NCBI GenBank assembly: GCA_002869585.1
Contig: PKUO01000002.1
Coordinates: 190,556 to 254,555 of the forward strand
Length of the DNA: 64,000 nt
From: Sedimenticola sp.
GTDB taxonomy: Bacteria > Pseudomonadota > Gammaproteobacteria > Chromatiales > Chromatiaceae
Reading direction: 5' to 3'
Position 1 is the stretch's first letter; each line of letters begins with the position of its first letter. A program made the translations under genes and the position numbers. The notes beneath the pieces were generated by a model that saw only the letters and a list, made by a program, of their open reading frames with translations, was not told the DNA's origin and did not search any database. Of the stretch, positions 18,184-28,718 are shown one piece after another.

Positions 18184-20196
18184 ATGTCCTCACGTAAACA
18201 ACTTGCCAATGCCATTCGTGCCTTGAGTATGGATGCCGTCCAAAAAGCCAACTCAGGTCATCCCGGCGCACCCATGGGTATGGCGGATATCGCTGAAGTG
18301 CTGTGGAATGATTACATGCAGCACAATCCGACCAATCCAAAGTGGGCCGATCGCGACCGCTTCGTGCTGTCCAATGGCCATGGCTCGATGTTGATTTACT
18401 CGCTGCTGCACCTTACTGGCTATGATCTGTCAATCGACGATCTGAAACAGTTCCGTCAACTCCATTCAAAAACCCCCGGCCATCCTGAATATGGTTATGC
18501 CCCGGGTGTTGAGACCACCACCGGTCCCCTGGGTCAGGGCATCACCAACGCAGTGGGTATGGCGATTGCCGAAAAGGCGCTGGCGGATCAGTTCAACCGT
18601 GACGGCCATGCGATTGTCGACCACTACACTTACGTGTTCCTCGGCGACGGCTGCATGATGGAAGGTATCTCCCATGAGTCCTGTTCCCTGGCGGGAACCC
18701 TGGGTCTGGGCAAACTGGTGGCCTTTTACGACGACAACAATATCTCCATCGATGGTGAAGTGCGTGGCGGTCATGAAGCGCCTGCCTGGTTCACCGACGA
18801 CACCCCGGCACGTTTCCGCGCCTATGGCTGGCACGTAATTCCCGTGGTCGATGGCCATAATGCCGATGCCATCAAGACTGCGATTGAAGAGGCCCGCTCG
18901 GTCACCGACAAGCCGACTCTGATCTGCTGCCAGACAATCATCGGCTTCGGTTCTCCCAACAAGCAGGGTAAAGAGGAGTGCCACGGCGCGCCTCTGGGCA
19001 AGGATGAAATCGCCCTGACCAAAGAGACCCTGGGCTGGAATCACGGTGATTTCGAAGTGCCTGCAGATGTCTACGCTGGTTGGGATGCGAAGGCCAAGGG
19101 TCAATCTGCCGAGGCGGATTGGAACAGCCGTTTTGACGCCTATGCAGCCGCCTATCCGGACCTGGCCGCCGAGTTCAAGCGCCGCATGGCCGGTGAGCTG
19201 CCTGCTGATTTTGCTGAGAAGGCAGACGCCTTCATCAAGTCTGTCGATGCCAAGGCGGACAAGATTGCCAGCCGTAAGGCCTCGCAGAACTCAATAGAAG
19301 GCTTTGGCGCCTTTGTTCCTGAGTTCATGGGCGGTTCCGCTGACCTGGCAGGTTCCAACCTGACCATGTGGTCCGGCGCCAAGGGTCTGAGCGCCAGCGA
19401 TTGTTCCGGTAACTACATTCACTACGGTGTGCGCGAGTTCGGTATGTCCGCGATCATGAACGGCATCGAACTGCACGGTGGCTTCAAGACCTACGGCGCC
19501 ACCTTCCTGATGTTCTCCGAATACGCGCGTAACGCACTGCGCATGGCGGCACTGATGAAACAGAGCCCGATCCACGTCTATACCCATGACTCCATCGGTC
19601 TGGGCGAAGATGGTCCCACCCATCAGCCGGTTGAGCAGACTGCCACTCTGCGCATGATCCCGCGCATGTCTGTCTGGCGTCCCTGTGACGCGGTTGAAAC
19701 CGCCGTCGCCTGGCGTGCAGCCCTTGAGCGCAAGGGCGGGCCTACCAGCCTGATCCTGTCGCGTCAGAACCTGGCGCACATGAACCGCAGCGAGGAGCAG
19801 CTCGCGGCTATCAGTAAGGGCGGATATATTCTGTCTGATTGTGATGGCTCTCCTGAGGCGATCATCATCGCCACTGGCTCCGAGGTTGAGATGGCCATGG
19901 ACGCCGCCGGGCAACTGGCCGGCAAGGGTCGCAAAGTGCGAGTGGTTTCCATGCCCTCTACCGACGCATTCGATGCCCAGGATGCGGCCTACAAAGAATC
20001 CGTTCTGCCTGCCAGTATCGCCACGCGCGTGGCGGTAGAGGCCGGTGTAACCGGTTTCTGGATGAAGTATGTCGGACTCAATGGCAAGGTCATCGGTCTC
20101 GATACCTTCGGTGAGTCAGCACCTGCGGGCGAAGTCTACAAGCACTTCGGCATCACTACTGAAAATGTAGTGAAAGCGGTGGAGGAGCTACTCTAA
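18184..20196 (+). CDS. tkt: Transketolase
   Basis: This thiamine-diphosphate enzyme moves two-carbon units between sugar phosphates, serving the pentose phosphate pathway and ribulose bisphosphate regeneration. The 670 residues have the normal length and order: SGHPGAPMG near 25, the ThDP motif [12 protein letters not shown] with its DDNNIS partner (about 155-190), and the transketolase signature around [12 protein letters not shown] near 477. The ribosome site GAGGGGAGGG is strong. It is the first gene of the tkt-gap-pgk-pyk-cbbA cluster, an arrangement typical of autotrophic proteobacteria where the gene is called cbbT. The autotrophic role is inferred from that order, since no RuBisCO gene is present here. 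Confidence 0.96.
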   Translation: MSSRKQLANAIRALSMDAVQKANSGHPGAPMGMADIAEVLWNDYMQHNPTNPKWADRDRFVLSNGHGSMLIYSLLHLTGYDLSIDDLKQFRQLHSKTPGHPEYGYAPGVETTTGPLGQGITNAVGMAIAEKALADQFNRDGHAIVDHYTYVFLGDGCMMEGISHESCSLAGTLGLGKLVAFYDDNNISIDGEVRGGHEAPAWFTDDTPARFRAYGWHVIPVVDGHNADAIKTAIEEARSVTDKPTLICCQTIIGFGSPNKQGKEECHGAPLGKDEIALTKETLGWNHGDFEVPADVYAGWDAKAKGQSAEADWNSRFDAYAAAYPDLAAEFKRRMAGELPADFAEKADAFIKSVDAKADKIASRKASQNSIEGFGAFVPEFMGGSADLAGSNLTMWSGAKGLSASDCSGNYIHYGVREFGMSAIMNGIELHGGFKTYGATFLMFSEYARNALRMAALMKQSPIHVYTHDSIGLGEDGPTHQPVEQTATLRMIPRMSVWRPCDAVETAVAWRAALERKGGPTSLILSRQNLAHMNRSEEQLAAISKGGYILSDCDGSPEAIIIATGSEVEMAMDAAGQLAGKGRKVRVVSMPSTDAFDAQDAAYKESVLPASIATRVAVEAGVTGFWMKYVGLNGKVIGLDTFGESAPAGEVYKHFGITTENVVKAVEELL

Positions 20197-20208
20197 AAAC
20201 AGGCGCTC

Positions 20209-20254
20209 AAGCCGGGAGCGCGTTACAATGCGCTCTTGGCTTAACAGCTTTTTT
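20209..20254 (+). other. Hairpin plus T-run between tkt and gap
   Basis: A 13-bp stem (20209-20221 with 20230-20242, two G-T pairs) closes an 8-base loop. Six T's begin six bases after the stem. It may be a leaky terminator or a processing site that sets the ratio of gap to tkt mRNA. Confidence 0.55.
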
Positions 20255-20268
20255 ACCATTCACCCTAA

Positions 20269-21297
<1,029 letters not shown>

Positions 21298-21318
21298 CAG
21301 GCGCTGAACCTGTGGATG

Positions 21319-21350
21319 GCAGGGTGGGTTGAAGCACTGGCCCACCCTGC
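21319..21350 (+). other. Intercistronic hairpin between gap and pgk
   Basis: GCAGGGTGGG (21319-21328) pairs perfectly with CCCACCCTGC (21341-21350) across a 12-base loop. There is no T-run, so mRNA stabilisation or processing is likelier than termination. Confidence 0.6.
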
Positions 21351-21448
21351 ATTTCCAGCGCTGGTGGTAACGGGTCGAGAGGCATTAGTTGAGCACGGTT
21401 TCTGCTAATTCCTTTCAACACCTAAGAACATAACAAGGAGATCATAAT

Positions 21449-22630
21449 ATGTCCGTCATCAAGATGACCGATCTCGATCTCGCTGGAAAGCGAGTGCTGA
21501 TTCGCCAGGACCTGAACGTCCCAATCAAAGACGGCAAGGTCAGCAGTGACACGCGCATACGTGCCAGTATGCCCACCATCGAACATGCCATGAAAGCCGG
21601 TGCCCGGGTGATGCTGATGTCTCATCTCGGACGCCCCACCGAAGGTGAGTACGCGGAAGAGTTCTCGATGAAGCCGGTCGCCGATTACCTCTCGGGTCTG
21701 CTGGGAAAAGAGGTCAAGCTGATCAAGGATTATCTGGATAGCGCACCACAGATGAATGATGGCGATGTGGTGCTGCTGGAGAACTGTCGCTTCAATGCCG
21801 GTGAAAAGAAAAACGATGAAGCCTTGTCCAAAAAGTATGCCGCACTCTGCGACATCTATGTGATGGACGCCTTCGGCACCGCGCATCGTGCCCAGGCATC
21901 CACCCACGGCGCCGGGACATTTGCCCCGGTGGCCTGTGCCGGACCGCTGCTGGCAGGTGAACTGGATGCCTTGGGTAAGGCGCTGAACAATCCCAAGCGG
22001 CCGATGGCGGCCATCGTTGGTGGCTCCAAGGTTTCCACCAAGCTTACCGTGCTCGATTCGCTCAGTTCCATCGTCGATCAGCTGATTCCAGGGGGCGGTA
22101 TTGCCAATACCTTTATCGCCGCCATGGGCTATAACGTCGGCAAGTCTCTCTACGAAGAGGACCTGATCCCCGAGGCGAAGCGCCTGATGGAAGCAGCCAA
22201 GGCAAAGGGTGGCTCTATTCCGGTACCGGTTGATGTGGTCGTCGGTAAGGAATTTTCCGAATCGGCGGTTGCGACCGTGAAAAAAGTCGATCAGGTGGCC
22301 GACGACGACATGATCTTTGATGTCGGGCCGGAGACGGCCGAACAGTATGCCGGGATGATGAAGGCGGCTGGCACGGTAGTCTGGAATGGCCCGGTGGGCG
22401 TGTTCGAGTTTGACCAGTTCGGCAACGGAACCAAGGCGCTGGGCGAGGCGATCGCCGCATCGGATGCCTTCTCCATCGCTGGCGGTGGCGACAACCTTGC
22501 AGCGGTCGACAAATATGGTCTGACCGACCGTATCTCCTATATCTCGACTGGCGGCGGTGCCTTCCTGGAATTCCTCGAAGGTAAAAAACTGCCTGCGGTT
22601 GAAATGCTGGAAAAGCGTGCCGCTGAGTAA
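21449..22630 (+). CDS. pgk: Phosphoglycerate kinase
   Basis: This enzyme transfers phosphate between 1,3-bisphosphoglycerate and ADP. The 393-residue product has the usual two-domain pattern: the N-terminal substrate site [13 protein letters not shown] (about 18-30), the basic HLGRPTEGE, the GGSKVSTK hinge region near 190-200, and the nucleotide-binding GGGDN near 350. AAGGAG lies eight bases before the ATG. It is the third gene of the sugar-phosphate operon. Confidence 0.97.
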   Translation: MSVIKMTDLDLAGKRVLIRQDLNVPIKDGKVSSDTRIRASMPTIEHAMKAGARVMLMSHLGRPTEGEYAEEFSMKPVADYLSGLLGKEVKLIKDYLDSAPQMNDGDVVLLENCRFNAGEKKNDEALSKKYAALCDIYVMDAFGTAHRAQASTHGAGTFAPVACAGPLLAGELDALGKALNNPKRPMAAIVGGSKVSTKLTVLDSLSSIVDQLIPGGGIANTFIAAMGYNVGKSLYEEDLIPEAKRLMEAAKAKGGSIPVPVDVVVGKEFSESAVATVKKVDQVADDDMIFDVGPETAEQYAGMMKAAGTVVWNGPVGVFEFDQFGNGTKALGEAIAASDAFSIAGGGDNLAAVDKYGLTDRISYISTGGGAFLEFLEGKKLPAVEMLEKRAAE

Positions 22631-22645
22631 CTTTATTTGAGATTT

Positions 22646-22663
22646 CCTGCGCTTTCGCGCAGG
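22646..22663 (+). other. Intercistronic hairpin between pgk and pyk
   Basis: CCTGCGC and GCGCAGG form a perfect 7-bp stem with a TTTC tetraloop. It ends 15 bases before the pyk ATG, just upstream of its GGAG site. It could affect pyk translation or mRNA processing. Confidence 0.6.
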
Positions 22664-22678
22664 GGTCTCGGAGTTTGT

Positions 22679-24127
22679 ATGCTGAGAAGAACCAAAATAC
22701 TCGCAACACTCGGGCCAGCCACGGATGACCCGAAAGTGATTGATAATCTGATCGGCGCCGGTGTCGACGTCGTCCGCCTCAACCTCTCCCATGGAACCCA
22801 TGCGGACCATAAGCGCAGAGCGGAAATCGTGCGTGATCGGGCCCAGGCCAGGGGCCGCCAGGTGGGCGTGTTACTGGATCTGCAGGGTCCGAAGATCCGT
22901 ATCGGCAAATTCAAGAACGACCCTGTGAACCTGCAGGAAGGCGCGGCTTTTATCCTCGATGCCGACTGTGATCTGGATGAGGGCGATCAGGAGCGGGTAG
23001 GTATCACCTATAAGTCACTGATAGAAGATGTCAGCCGTGGTGATACCCTGATCCTTGCCGATGGCGCTATCGTGCTTTGGGTTGAAGAGGTTACTGGCGG
23101 CGAGATTCGCTGCAAGGTTGTCGTAGGCGGGGTGCTCTCCAATAACAAGGGCATCAACAAGCAGGGGGGTGGCCTGTCAGCGCCAGCGCTGACGGATAAG
23201 GATAAAGAGGACATCATATTCGCCGCCAGTATCGAAGCGGATTACCTGGCTGTCTCCTTCGTGCAGACGGCGCGGGATGTTGACGAGGCCAGGCGCCTGT
23301 TGCGCGAGGCGGGCGGCAAGGGCGGCATAGTCTCGAAAATCGAACGGGCGGAAGCACTCGACTGCGTCGAAGAGGTGATTATGGCCTCGGAGGCGATCAT
23401 GATTGCCCGTGGTGATCTGGGTGTCGAGATTGGTGATGCAGAACTTCCGGCCGTTCAGAAACGCCTGATCAAGTGTGCCCGCTCCCTCAACAAGGTCGCC
23501 ATTACCGCCACCCAGATGATGGAGTCCATGATCGAGAACCAGATCCCGACGCGGGCCGAGGTTTTCGACGTGGCGAACGCCGTGCTGGATGGAACCGATG
23601 CTGTCATGCTCTCTGCCGAAACGGCTGCCGGGAAATATCCGGTAAAAACCGTCGAGGCCATGGACCGGATCTGTCGCGAGGCTGAGAAGCAACGCAAGGT
23701 GAGAAAGTCCACACACCGCATCAACTCTGTTTTCGGGCGCACCGACGAGGCGATCGCCATGGCGGCCATGTATACCGCCAATCACCTCGGTGTTACCGCG
23801 ATCGCGGCACTCACAGAATCGGGCTCTACCCCAAAGTGGATGTCGCGTATCAGCTCCGGAATCCCCATCTATGCACTGACTCCGCATGTCGCCACGCGCA
23901 GGAAAGTGACGCTGTTTCGCGGTGTCTACCCGATCAGTTTTGATGTCACCGGGTGCGACAGTCAGAAGGCGAATGAAGAGATCATCGATGAGTTGCTGCG
24001 CCGCAGTGCAGTACGAGACGGTGATCTGGTGGTAATTACCAAAGGGGATCTCAATGGCGTCGAGGGTGGCACCAATGTTATGAAGATTCTCAAGGTCGGT
24101 GAGCACAAACGACCGATCAACGATTGA
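22679..24127 (+). CDS. pyk: Pyruvate kinase
   Basis: This enzyme converts phosphoenolpyruvate and ADP to pyruvate and ATP. The 482-residue product begins RRTKILATLGPA and contains the substrate region VRLNLSHG near 35-42, LLDLQGPKIR near 62, and the family signature around IMIARGDLGVEIG near 240. The C-terminal regulatory domain follows. An upstream GTG/TTG-type extension of 14 codons overlaps the hairpin region and was rejected; GGAG sits seven bases before the chosen ATG. A glycolytic enzyme inside a Calvin-type operon is common in sulfur-oxidising gammaproteobacteria. Confidence 0.96.
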   Translation: MLRRTKILATLGPATDDPKVIDNLIGAGVDVVRLNLSHGTHADHKRRAEIVRDRAQARGRQVGVLLDLQGPKIRIGKFKNDPVNLQEGAAFILDADCDLDEGDQERVGITYKSLIEDVSRGDTLILADGAIVLWVEEVTGGEIRCKVVVGGVLSNNKGINKQGGGLSAPALTDKDKEDIIFAASIEADYLAVSFVQTARDVDEARRLLREAGGKGGIVSKIERAEALDCVEEVIMASEAIMIARGDLGVEIGDAELPAVQKRLIKCARSLNKVAITATQMMESMIENQIPTRAEVFDVANAVLDGTDAVMLSAETAAGKYPVKTVEAMDRICREAEKQRKVRKSTHRINSVFGRTDEAIAMAAMYTANHLGVTAIAALTESGSTPKWMSRISSGIPIYALTPHVATRRKVTLFRGVYPISFDVTGCDSQKANEEIIDELLRRSAVRDGDLVVITKGDLNGVEGGTNVMKILKVGEHKRPIND

Positions 24128-24166
24128 TAAACTGAATTTCGACTAGTTACTGATAAGTAGAAGGTT

Positions 24167-25231
24167 ATGGCTCTCATCTCATTGCGCCAGCTTCTGGACC
24201 ACGCTGCAGAGCATGGCTATGGTCTGCCGGCATTTAACGTAAACAACATGGAACAGGTACAGGCCATCATGCAGGCCGCGGATGCCGCCGACAGCCCGGT
24301 TATTCTGCAGGGCTCTGCCGGTGCGCGCTCCTATGCAGGCGAACCCTTCCTGCGTCACCTGATTCTGGCAGCCCTGGAACAGTACCCGCATATTCCCATC
24401 TGTATGCACCAGGACCACGGTGCCTCCCCCGACATCTGCCTGCGCTCCATCCAGTCCGGTTTCAGCTCGGTGATGATGGACGGCTCGCTGATGTCCGACG
24501 GCAAGACCCCTTCATCCTACGAGTACAACGTCGATGTCACCAGAAACGTGGTGCAGATGGCCCACGCCGGTGGTGTCTCGGTTGAGGGCGAACTGGGTTG
24601 TCTGGGTTCTCTCGAAACCGGTGAAATGGGCGAGGAAGACGGCCACGGCGCAGAAGGCAAGCTGGATATGGATCAGCTCCTGACCGACCCGGACGAAGCG
24701 GCTGATTTCGTGAAGAAAACCGGTGTTGATGCCCTGGCTATCGCCATCGGCACCTCCCATGGCGCCTATAAGTTCACCCAGGAGCCGACTGGAAAGATTC
24801 TGCGCATCGACCGGGTGAAAGAGATTCACCAGCGTATCCCCGATGTGCACTTGGTGATGCACGGTTACTCATCGGTTCCCCAGGACTGGCTGAAGATCAT
24901 CAACGATTACGGCGGCGACATGGGTCAGACCTATGGCGTACCGGTCGAAGAGATCGTTGAGGGTATTAAATCCGGCGTGCGCAAGGTGAATATCGATACC
25001 GATCTGCGTATGGCATCCACCGGATCGATCCGTCGTCACCTGAACGACAATCGTTCCAACTTTGATCCGCGCAAGTTCCTCAAGGAAGCCACCAAGGCGA
25101 TGTCTGGAATCTGTAAGGCACGTTACGAATCCTTTGGTTCGGCCGGCATGGCGTCCAAGATCAAACCGATCTCCCTGGAAACCATGTTCCAGCGTTATGC
25201 CTCGGGTGAACTGGAGCCGAAGGTCAACTGA
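24167..25231 (+). CDS. cbbA: Class II fructose-bisphosphate aldolase, Calvin-cycle type
   Basis: This zinc-dependent aldolase joins dihydroxyacetone phosphate with glyceraldehyde 3-phosphate or erythrose 4-phosphate, giving fructose or sedoheptulose bisphosphate. At 354 residues it matches the CbbA/Fba subtype. Zinc-site elements are visible: the catalytic region [10 protein letters not shown] near 80-90, [13 protein letters not shown] near 138, and the late [10 protein letters not shown] and [17 protein letters not shown] precedes the ATG. It is the last gene of the tkt-gap-pgk-pyk-cbbA unit and is followed by a strong symmetrical terminator. Confidence 0.95.
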   Translation: MALISLRQLLDHAAEHGYGLPAFNVNNMEQVQAIMQAADAADSPVILQGSAGARSYAGEPFLRHLILAALEQYPHIPICMHQDHGASPDICLRSIQSGFSSVMMDGSLMSDGKTPSSYEYNVDVTRNVVQMAHAGGVSVEGELGCLGSLETGEMGEEDGHGAEGKLDMDQLLTDPDEAADFVKKTGVDALAIAIGTSHGAYKFTQEPTGKILRIDRVKEIHQRIPDVHLVMHGYSSVPQDWLKIINDYGGDMGQTYGVPVEEIVEGIKSGVRKVNIDTDLRMASTGSIRRHLNDNRSNFDPRKFLKEATKAMSGICKARYESFGSAGMASKIKPISLETMFQRYASGELEPKVN

Positions 25232-25250
25232 TCGACCCTCACACTCGGCT

Positions 25251-25282
25251 AAACAGGGGCGCCTCGGCGCCCCTGTTTATTT
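25251..25282. terminator. Bidirectional terminator between cbbA and srkA
   Basis: AAACAGGGGCGC pairs with GCGCCCCTGTTT, a perfect stem with a short CTCG loop. A's on the left and T's on the right let it stop transcription from both sides. It sits between the convergent cbbA and srkA stop codons. Confidence 0.85.
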
Positions 25283-25295
25283 CCGGGCTGAAAAA

Positions 25296-26285
25296 TCAAT
25301 AAGCGGGTAGTGACGGCGCTGTAACCGCCTGCAATTGCAACTCCAGCTGGTTGACGTGATCCAGCCAGTACTGGGGGGTGTTGAACCAGGGGAAAGCCCT
25401 GGGGAAGGCCGGGTCGTCCCAGCGGCGGGCAAGCCAGGCCGCGTAGTGGATCATGCGCAGGCTGCGCAGGGGCTCGATCAGGGCGTATTCACGGCAGTTC
25501 AGCTCGGCAAAGGTATCGTAGCCCTCGCGCAGATAACTCAACTGCAGGGCCATCTCATTGCGCTCTCCCGAGAGCAGCATCCACAGGTCCTGAATTGCCG
25601 GCCCATTGCGGCAGTCGTCCATGTCGACAAAATGAGGCCCTTGATCTGTCCAGAGAATGTTTCCGGGGTGACAGTCGCCGTGCAAGCGAATTGGGCGATA
25701 GTCGGTGCGGTCAAAGACATCCCGGATCGCGTCGAGCAGCTGCCCGGCTACCCTTCTGTAGGGATTTGCAATCTCCACTGGCAGCAGATCGTTGTTCAGC
25801 AAATAGTCAACGGGTTCTTGTCCGAATGACTGGAGGTCAAGATTCGGGCGGTGCTCGAACGTACGACTGGCCCCCAGCAGATGAATGCGGCCGATAAAGC
25901 GCCCAATCCATTCCAGGTTGTCAGGGTTTTCCAGTTCCGGCCACCGGCCGCCACTTCTTGTGTAGACGCTGAAGCGAAAGCCCTGGTGGGTATGCAGGGT
26001 CTCTCCCTGTTCATCGGCAATGGGCGGCACCACCGGGATCTCTTCCGCGGCCAATGCCAGGGAGAACCGGTGCTCTTCCCGTATCGCGTCGTCGGTCCAG
26101 CGTTGGGGCCGGTAGAATTTCACGATCAGGGGCGCCGACTCCTCGATACCGACCTGGTAAACGCGGTTCTCATAGCTGTTGAGCGCCAGAAAGCCACCAT
26201 CTGGTTCCAATCCGATGGACTCCAGCGCATTCATGATGACATCGGGAGAGAGGTGCTCGTAGGGGTGGGTGTTCTGGTCAGACAT
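25296..26285 (-). CDS. srkA: SrkA/YihE-type stress-response protein kinase
   Basis: This is a 329-residue cytoplasmic kinase of the RdoA/SrkA family, with the fold of choline/aminoglycoside kinases. In E. coli it phosphorylates proteins and protects against programmed death in stress. Visible motifs are the N-loop LNSYENRVYQV near 37, the lysine strand IVKFYRPQRW near 54, the catalytic loop HGDCHPGNILW near 203, and the metal-binding FVDMDDC near 220. The ATG overlaps the end of the upstream glutaredoxin-like gene by eight bases, so the two are translationally coupled; E. coli couples srkA with dsbA, another thiol protein. Confidence 0.92.
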   Translation of the reverse strand: MSDQNTHPYEHLSPDVIMNALESIGLEPDGGFLALNSYENRVYQVGIEESAPLIVKFYRPQRWTDDAIREEHRFSLALAAEEIPVVPPIADEQGETLHTHQGFRFSVYTRSGGRWPELENPDNLEWIGRFIGRIHLLGASRTFEHRPNLDLQSFGQEPVDYLLNNDLLPVEIANPYRRVAGQLLDAIRDVFDRTDYRPIRLHGDCHPGNILWTDQGPHFVDMDDCRNGPAIQDLWMLLSGERNEMALQLSYLREGYDTFAELNCREYALIEPLRSLRMIHYAAWLARRWDDPAFPRAFPWFNTPQYWLDHVNQLELQLQAVTAPSLPAY

Positions 26286-26535
26286 CAAAGCCGGCCTTCT
26301 TCAAGGCGCTCTTGAGCTGGTCTGGACGATAGCCGTTGATGGTCTGCTCACCGACCACCACGAGCGGGACGCCACGACCCTGCAGGCGTTGAAACTCCAG
26401 AAAGGCGCGCCGGTTCTTGCTGACATCGAATTCGCTGAACGGGACCTTCAGTTGCCGGAGCAGCGCTTTGAGCTGACGGCAGTAGCTGCACTGGCTGGTG
26501 GTGTAGAGGATGACGCGTGGATTGGCTTTTTTCAT
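26278..26535 (-). CDS. Glutaredoxin-family protein
   Basis: This is an 85-residue single-domain glutaredoxin-like protein. The active-site motif CSYC lies in YTTSQCSYCRQLK near residue 14. The cis-Pro loop GRGVPLVVVGEQ near 54 and the final GYRPDQLKSAL helix complete the fold. It probably reduces disulfides or glutathionylated proteins in the cytoplasm. The ATG was chosen over an upstream TTG. It lies directly upstream of srkA and overlaps it. Confidence 0.87.
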   Translation of the reverse strand: MKKANPRVILYTTSQCSYCRQLKALLRQLKVPFSEFDVSKNRRAFLEFQRLQGRGVPLVVVGEQTINGYRPDQLKSALKKAGFDV

Positions 26536-26601
26536 GTCACGCAATGATCCTGCAGATCGGGTAGCCCCCTGTGCAGGGGCGCCCTTGGAGTAAAGAAGTG
26601 C

Positions 26602-27495
26602 TCAGGCCTCGGTGAGGCGGGTTTCCGCCTCGCGGTACTTCTCGGCGGTTTTACTGATCACCTGCTCGGGGAGTTCAGGGCCGGGTGGGGTTTTGTCCCA
26701 ATCCAGGGTCTCCAGGTAATCGCGCACGAACTGCTTGTCGAAGCTCGGTGGGCTGATGCCGGGGCGGTACTCATCCGCTGGCCAGAATCGGGATGAATCG
26801 GGGGTCAGCACCTCATCGATCAGATAGAGTGTACCCTTCTCATCCTGGCCGAACTCGAATTTCGTGTCGGCGATGATGATCCCCTGCTCCAGGGCGTAGG
26901 CGGCGCATTCGGTGTAGATCTTCAGGCTGATGTCGCGCACCTTTTCTGCCAGTTCCCTGCCCAGCAGATCGACGGTCTTTTCGAAGCTGATGTTCTCATC
27001 GTGCTCGCCGACCTCTGCCTTGGTGGACGGGGTGTAGATTGCCTCAGGCAGCTTGTCGGCCTGTTGCAGCCCGGCGGGCAACTGGATGCCGCAGACCGCG
27101 CCGCTCTTCTGGTAGTCCTTCCAGCCGGAACCAATCAGATAGCCGCGCACGATGGCCTCCACCGGAAGTGGCTTGAGTTTCTTTACGACGGTGGCGCGAT
27201 CGCCCAGTGCGGTGCGTTGTGCGCTGTCGGGAACAACCTGCTCCAGAGTCATCTCCGCGAGGTGGTTAGGGATGATGTTGCGGGTACGGCTGAACCAGAA
27301 ATTGGCAACTCGGGTCAGGACCTCGCCCTTGCCCGGAATGGGCTGGGGGAGAACCACGTCAAAGGCGCTGAGTCGGTCGCTGGCGACAATCAGCATGTGC
27401 GCGTCATCTACATCATAGATATCCCGTACCTTACCGCGGTTGAGAAGTTTCAGGTGAGGCAGGTCGGATTGAAACAGTGCGTCTGTCTGGCTCAT
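26602..27495 (-). CDS. purC: SAICAR synthetase (purine biosynthesis)
   Basis: This enzyme condenses CAIR with aspartate in purine synthesis. The 297-residue product shows GKVRDIYDV near 20, [10 protein letters not shown] near 37, the [16 protein letters not shown] segment near 115 and the [14 protein letters not shown] region near 215. Its length and sequence fit the ADE1-like form (about 300 residues) rather than the short E. coli-like form (about 237). The ATG is the second possible start; the upstream extension of 14 codons is not family-like. It is transcribed apart from other purine genes and divergently from the hypothetical gene at 27681. Confidence 0.95.
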   Translation of the reverse strand: MSQTDALFQSDLPHLKLLNRGKVRDIYDVDDAHMLIVASDRLSAFDVVLPQPIPGKGEVLTRVANFWFSRTRNIIPNHLAEMTLEQVVPDSAQRTALGDRATVVKKLKPLPVEAIVRGYLIGSGWKDYQKSGAVCGIQLPAGLQQADKLPEAIYTPSTKAEVGEHDENISFEKTVDLLGRELAEKVRDISLKIYTECAAYALEQGIIIADTKFEFGQDEKGTLYLIDEVLTPDSSRFWPADEYRPGISPPSFDKQFVRDYLETLDWDKTPPGPELPEQVISKTAEKYREAETRLTEA

Positions 27496-27680
27496 GATGG
27501 TTAATTCTGTTGATTGAAAACCCAATATTATAACCATGAAGTGCAGTATAAATCAGCATTTTTACGGTCTTGGAGCCTGCGCCGGTGCTGGTAACACCCG
27601 GCCAATATCGATTATGCTTCCGGGTATTTAGAGGCCCGAATCCGGGTTTGACTGACAGCCTGGTACAAACCAAAAGCGAT

Positions 27681-28133
27681 ATGAATACTCAACAAGCAGA
27701 AAAGCCCGACTATATGTCGGCGTTCCGGGGAAGCTTCACCTCGGCCCTGAAATGGCCCAATCTGGATGCCCTCTGGCAGGCCGTGCGTGATCAGCACAGT
27801 GATGACTGGTATATCTACGCGATTGGTCACGAGCCACCGGAATCGCCTGTTTCCCAGTCAAAGCTGGCGGAGTTTATAACTGAGATCGATCAGTTGCTGC
27901 GTAAGGAGCATGATCACGATTACTGCGGCATTGTCTATGCCGATGATCTCAAGCAGCCGGCATTTATCAAGATCTACGATCCGAACAACCTGGGTGTTTC
28001 CTGCGGTTACAGTGATAATCCACCACTGCCCGGTTGGGTGCTGAGTAAGCTGCAACCGGTTGATGTGCCTGCCAATCAGGTCGTTCCCGGCAATCGCCGC
28101 CGCTGGTGGCAGCGGTTGTTCGGCTCAGAATGA
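27681..28133 (+). CDS. Conserved-looking hypothetical protein
   Basis: This is a 150-residue acidic protein that I do not recognise. It has no signal peptide or membrane segment. Recognisable parts are an N-terminal FRGSFTSALKWPNLDALW stretch, a DDWYIYAIGHEPPESP segment near 45, a DHDYCGIVYADD strand near 80, and a basic RRRWWQRLFGSE tail. The mixed alpha/beta pattern and good codon structure argue that it is real. The reading frame extends upstream to 27570, but only through alternative start codons, so the ATG was chosen. Its ribosome site is weak. Neighbours (purC divergent, antitoxin-like gene downstream) give no functional clue. Confidence 0.7.
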   Translation: MNTQQAEKPDYMSAFRGSFTSALKWPNLDALWQAVRDQHSDDWYIYAIGHEPPESPVSQSKLAEFITEIDQLLRKEHDHDYCGIVYADDLKQPAFIKIYDPNNLGVSCGYSDNPPLPGWVLSKLQPVDVPANQVVPGNRRRWWQRLFGSE

Positions 28134-28209
28134 CCAATAACCTTGCTTATTATCTGTAAATTAATCCATGGATTGGTGCTAAAATCCTAGTTAATTAGTA
28201 GGAAATAGC

Positions 28210-28647
28210 ATGAATAGGCATGATCACACCAAGGGGATTACCGCAATGAGCGAGATGACTCAGCAAGACAGATTGACTCTGACCAAGGCGACGATGAGTA
28301 TTCTGGACTCCTGGAAACTGGAGACCGAACAGATGCGCGTGGTTCTCGGGCTTCCCGCTGATGTGCGTGCGCGGGGTTTTCAAAAATACCGCAGTCATGA
28401 AACCTTTCCGGATGACCCCAAGGTGGCCCGCTGTGCCGATTATGTGCTGCGTATCGCCGGTGCCCTGCGAACGGCCTATCCGGTGAACCCGACCATGGGC
28501 GGGCGCTGGCTGAGGCAGAGACATCGCCGCTTTGGCTGCACCCCACTTTCGGTCATGCTCGAAGGTGGTGAAGATGGCCTGGTGGCGGTGCTGGCGGAGG
28601 TGGATTGTACTTTTTCCTGGGATCTCAGCGGCTCCAGGTCGGTTTGA
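28210..28647 (+). CDS. Orphan Xre/MbcA/ParS-type antitoxin-like protein
   Basis: This is a 145-residue protein. A helical N-terminal half (about 20-60, STATUS like an Xre-type helix-turn-helix: LTKATMSILDSWKLETEQMR, VVLGLPADV) leads to a C-terminal part with NPTMGGRWL, TPLSVMLEGGEDGLVAVLAEVD. That part fits the MbcA/ParS/Xre toxin-binding domain (DUF2384). In such systems it neutralises a RES-domain ADP-ribosyltransferase or NADase toxin encoded next to it. No RES gene or any small partner is present on either side. TAGGA lies seven bases before the ATG. Function as a free-standing regulator is possible. Confidence 0.7.
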   Translation: MNRHDHTKGITAMSEMTQQDRLTLTKATMSILDSWKLETEQMRVVLGLPADVRARGFQKYRSHETFPDDPKVARCADYVLRIAGALRTAYPVNPTMGGRWLRQRHRRFGCTPLSVMLEGGEDGLVAVLAEVDCTFSWDLSGSRSV

Positions 28648-28660
28648 TAGCATGTAATCC

Positions 28661-28690
28661 CGCTGAGCGAGAAAATAGTCTCGCTCAGCG
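28661..28690. other. Perfect 12-bp inverted repeat between convergent genes
   Basis: CGCTGAGCGAGA and TCTCGCTCAGCG pair perfectly around AAATAG. It lies 14 bases after the antitoxin-like gene and 28 bases before the end of the MBL-fold gene. There is no T-run on either strand, so it may be a Rho-assisted or bidirectional stop. Confidence 0.6.
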
Positions 28691-28718
28691 CTTAGTATGA
28701 TGTCTCAGCTACAGCGAG

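Noticed and set aside
21422-22810. 462-codon open frame on the minus strand opposite pgk
   Set aside because: It covers pgk and the start of pyk in antisense and shows no recognisable domain.
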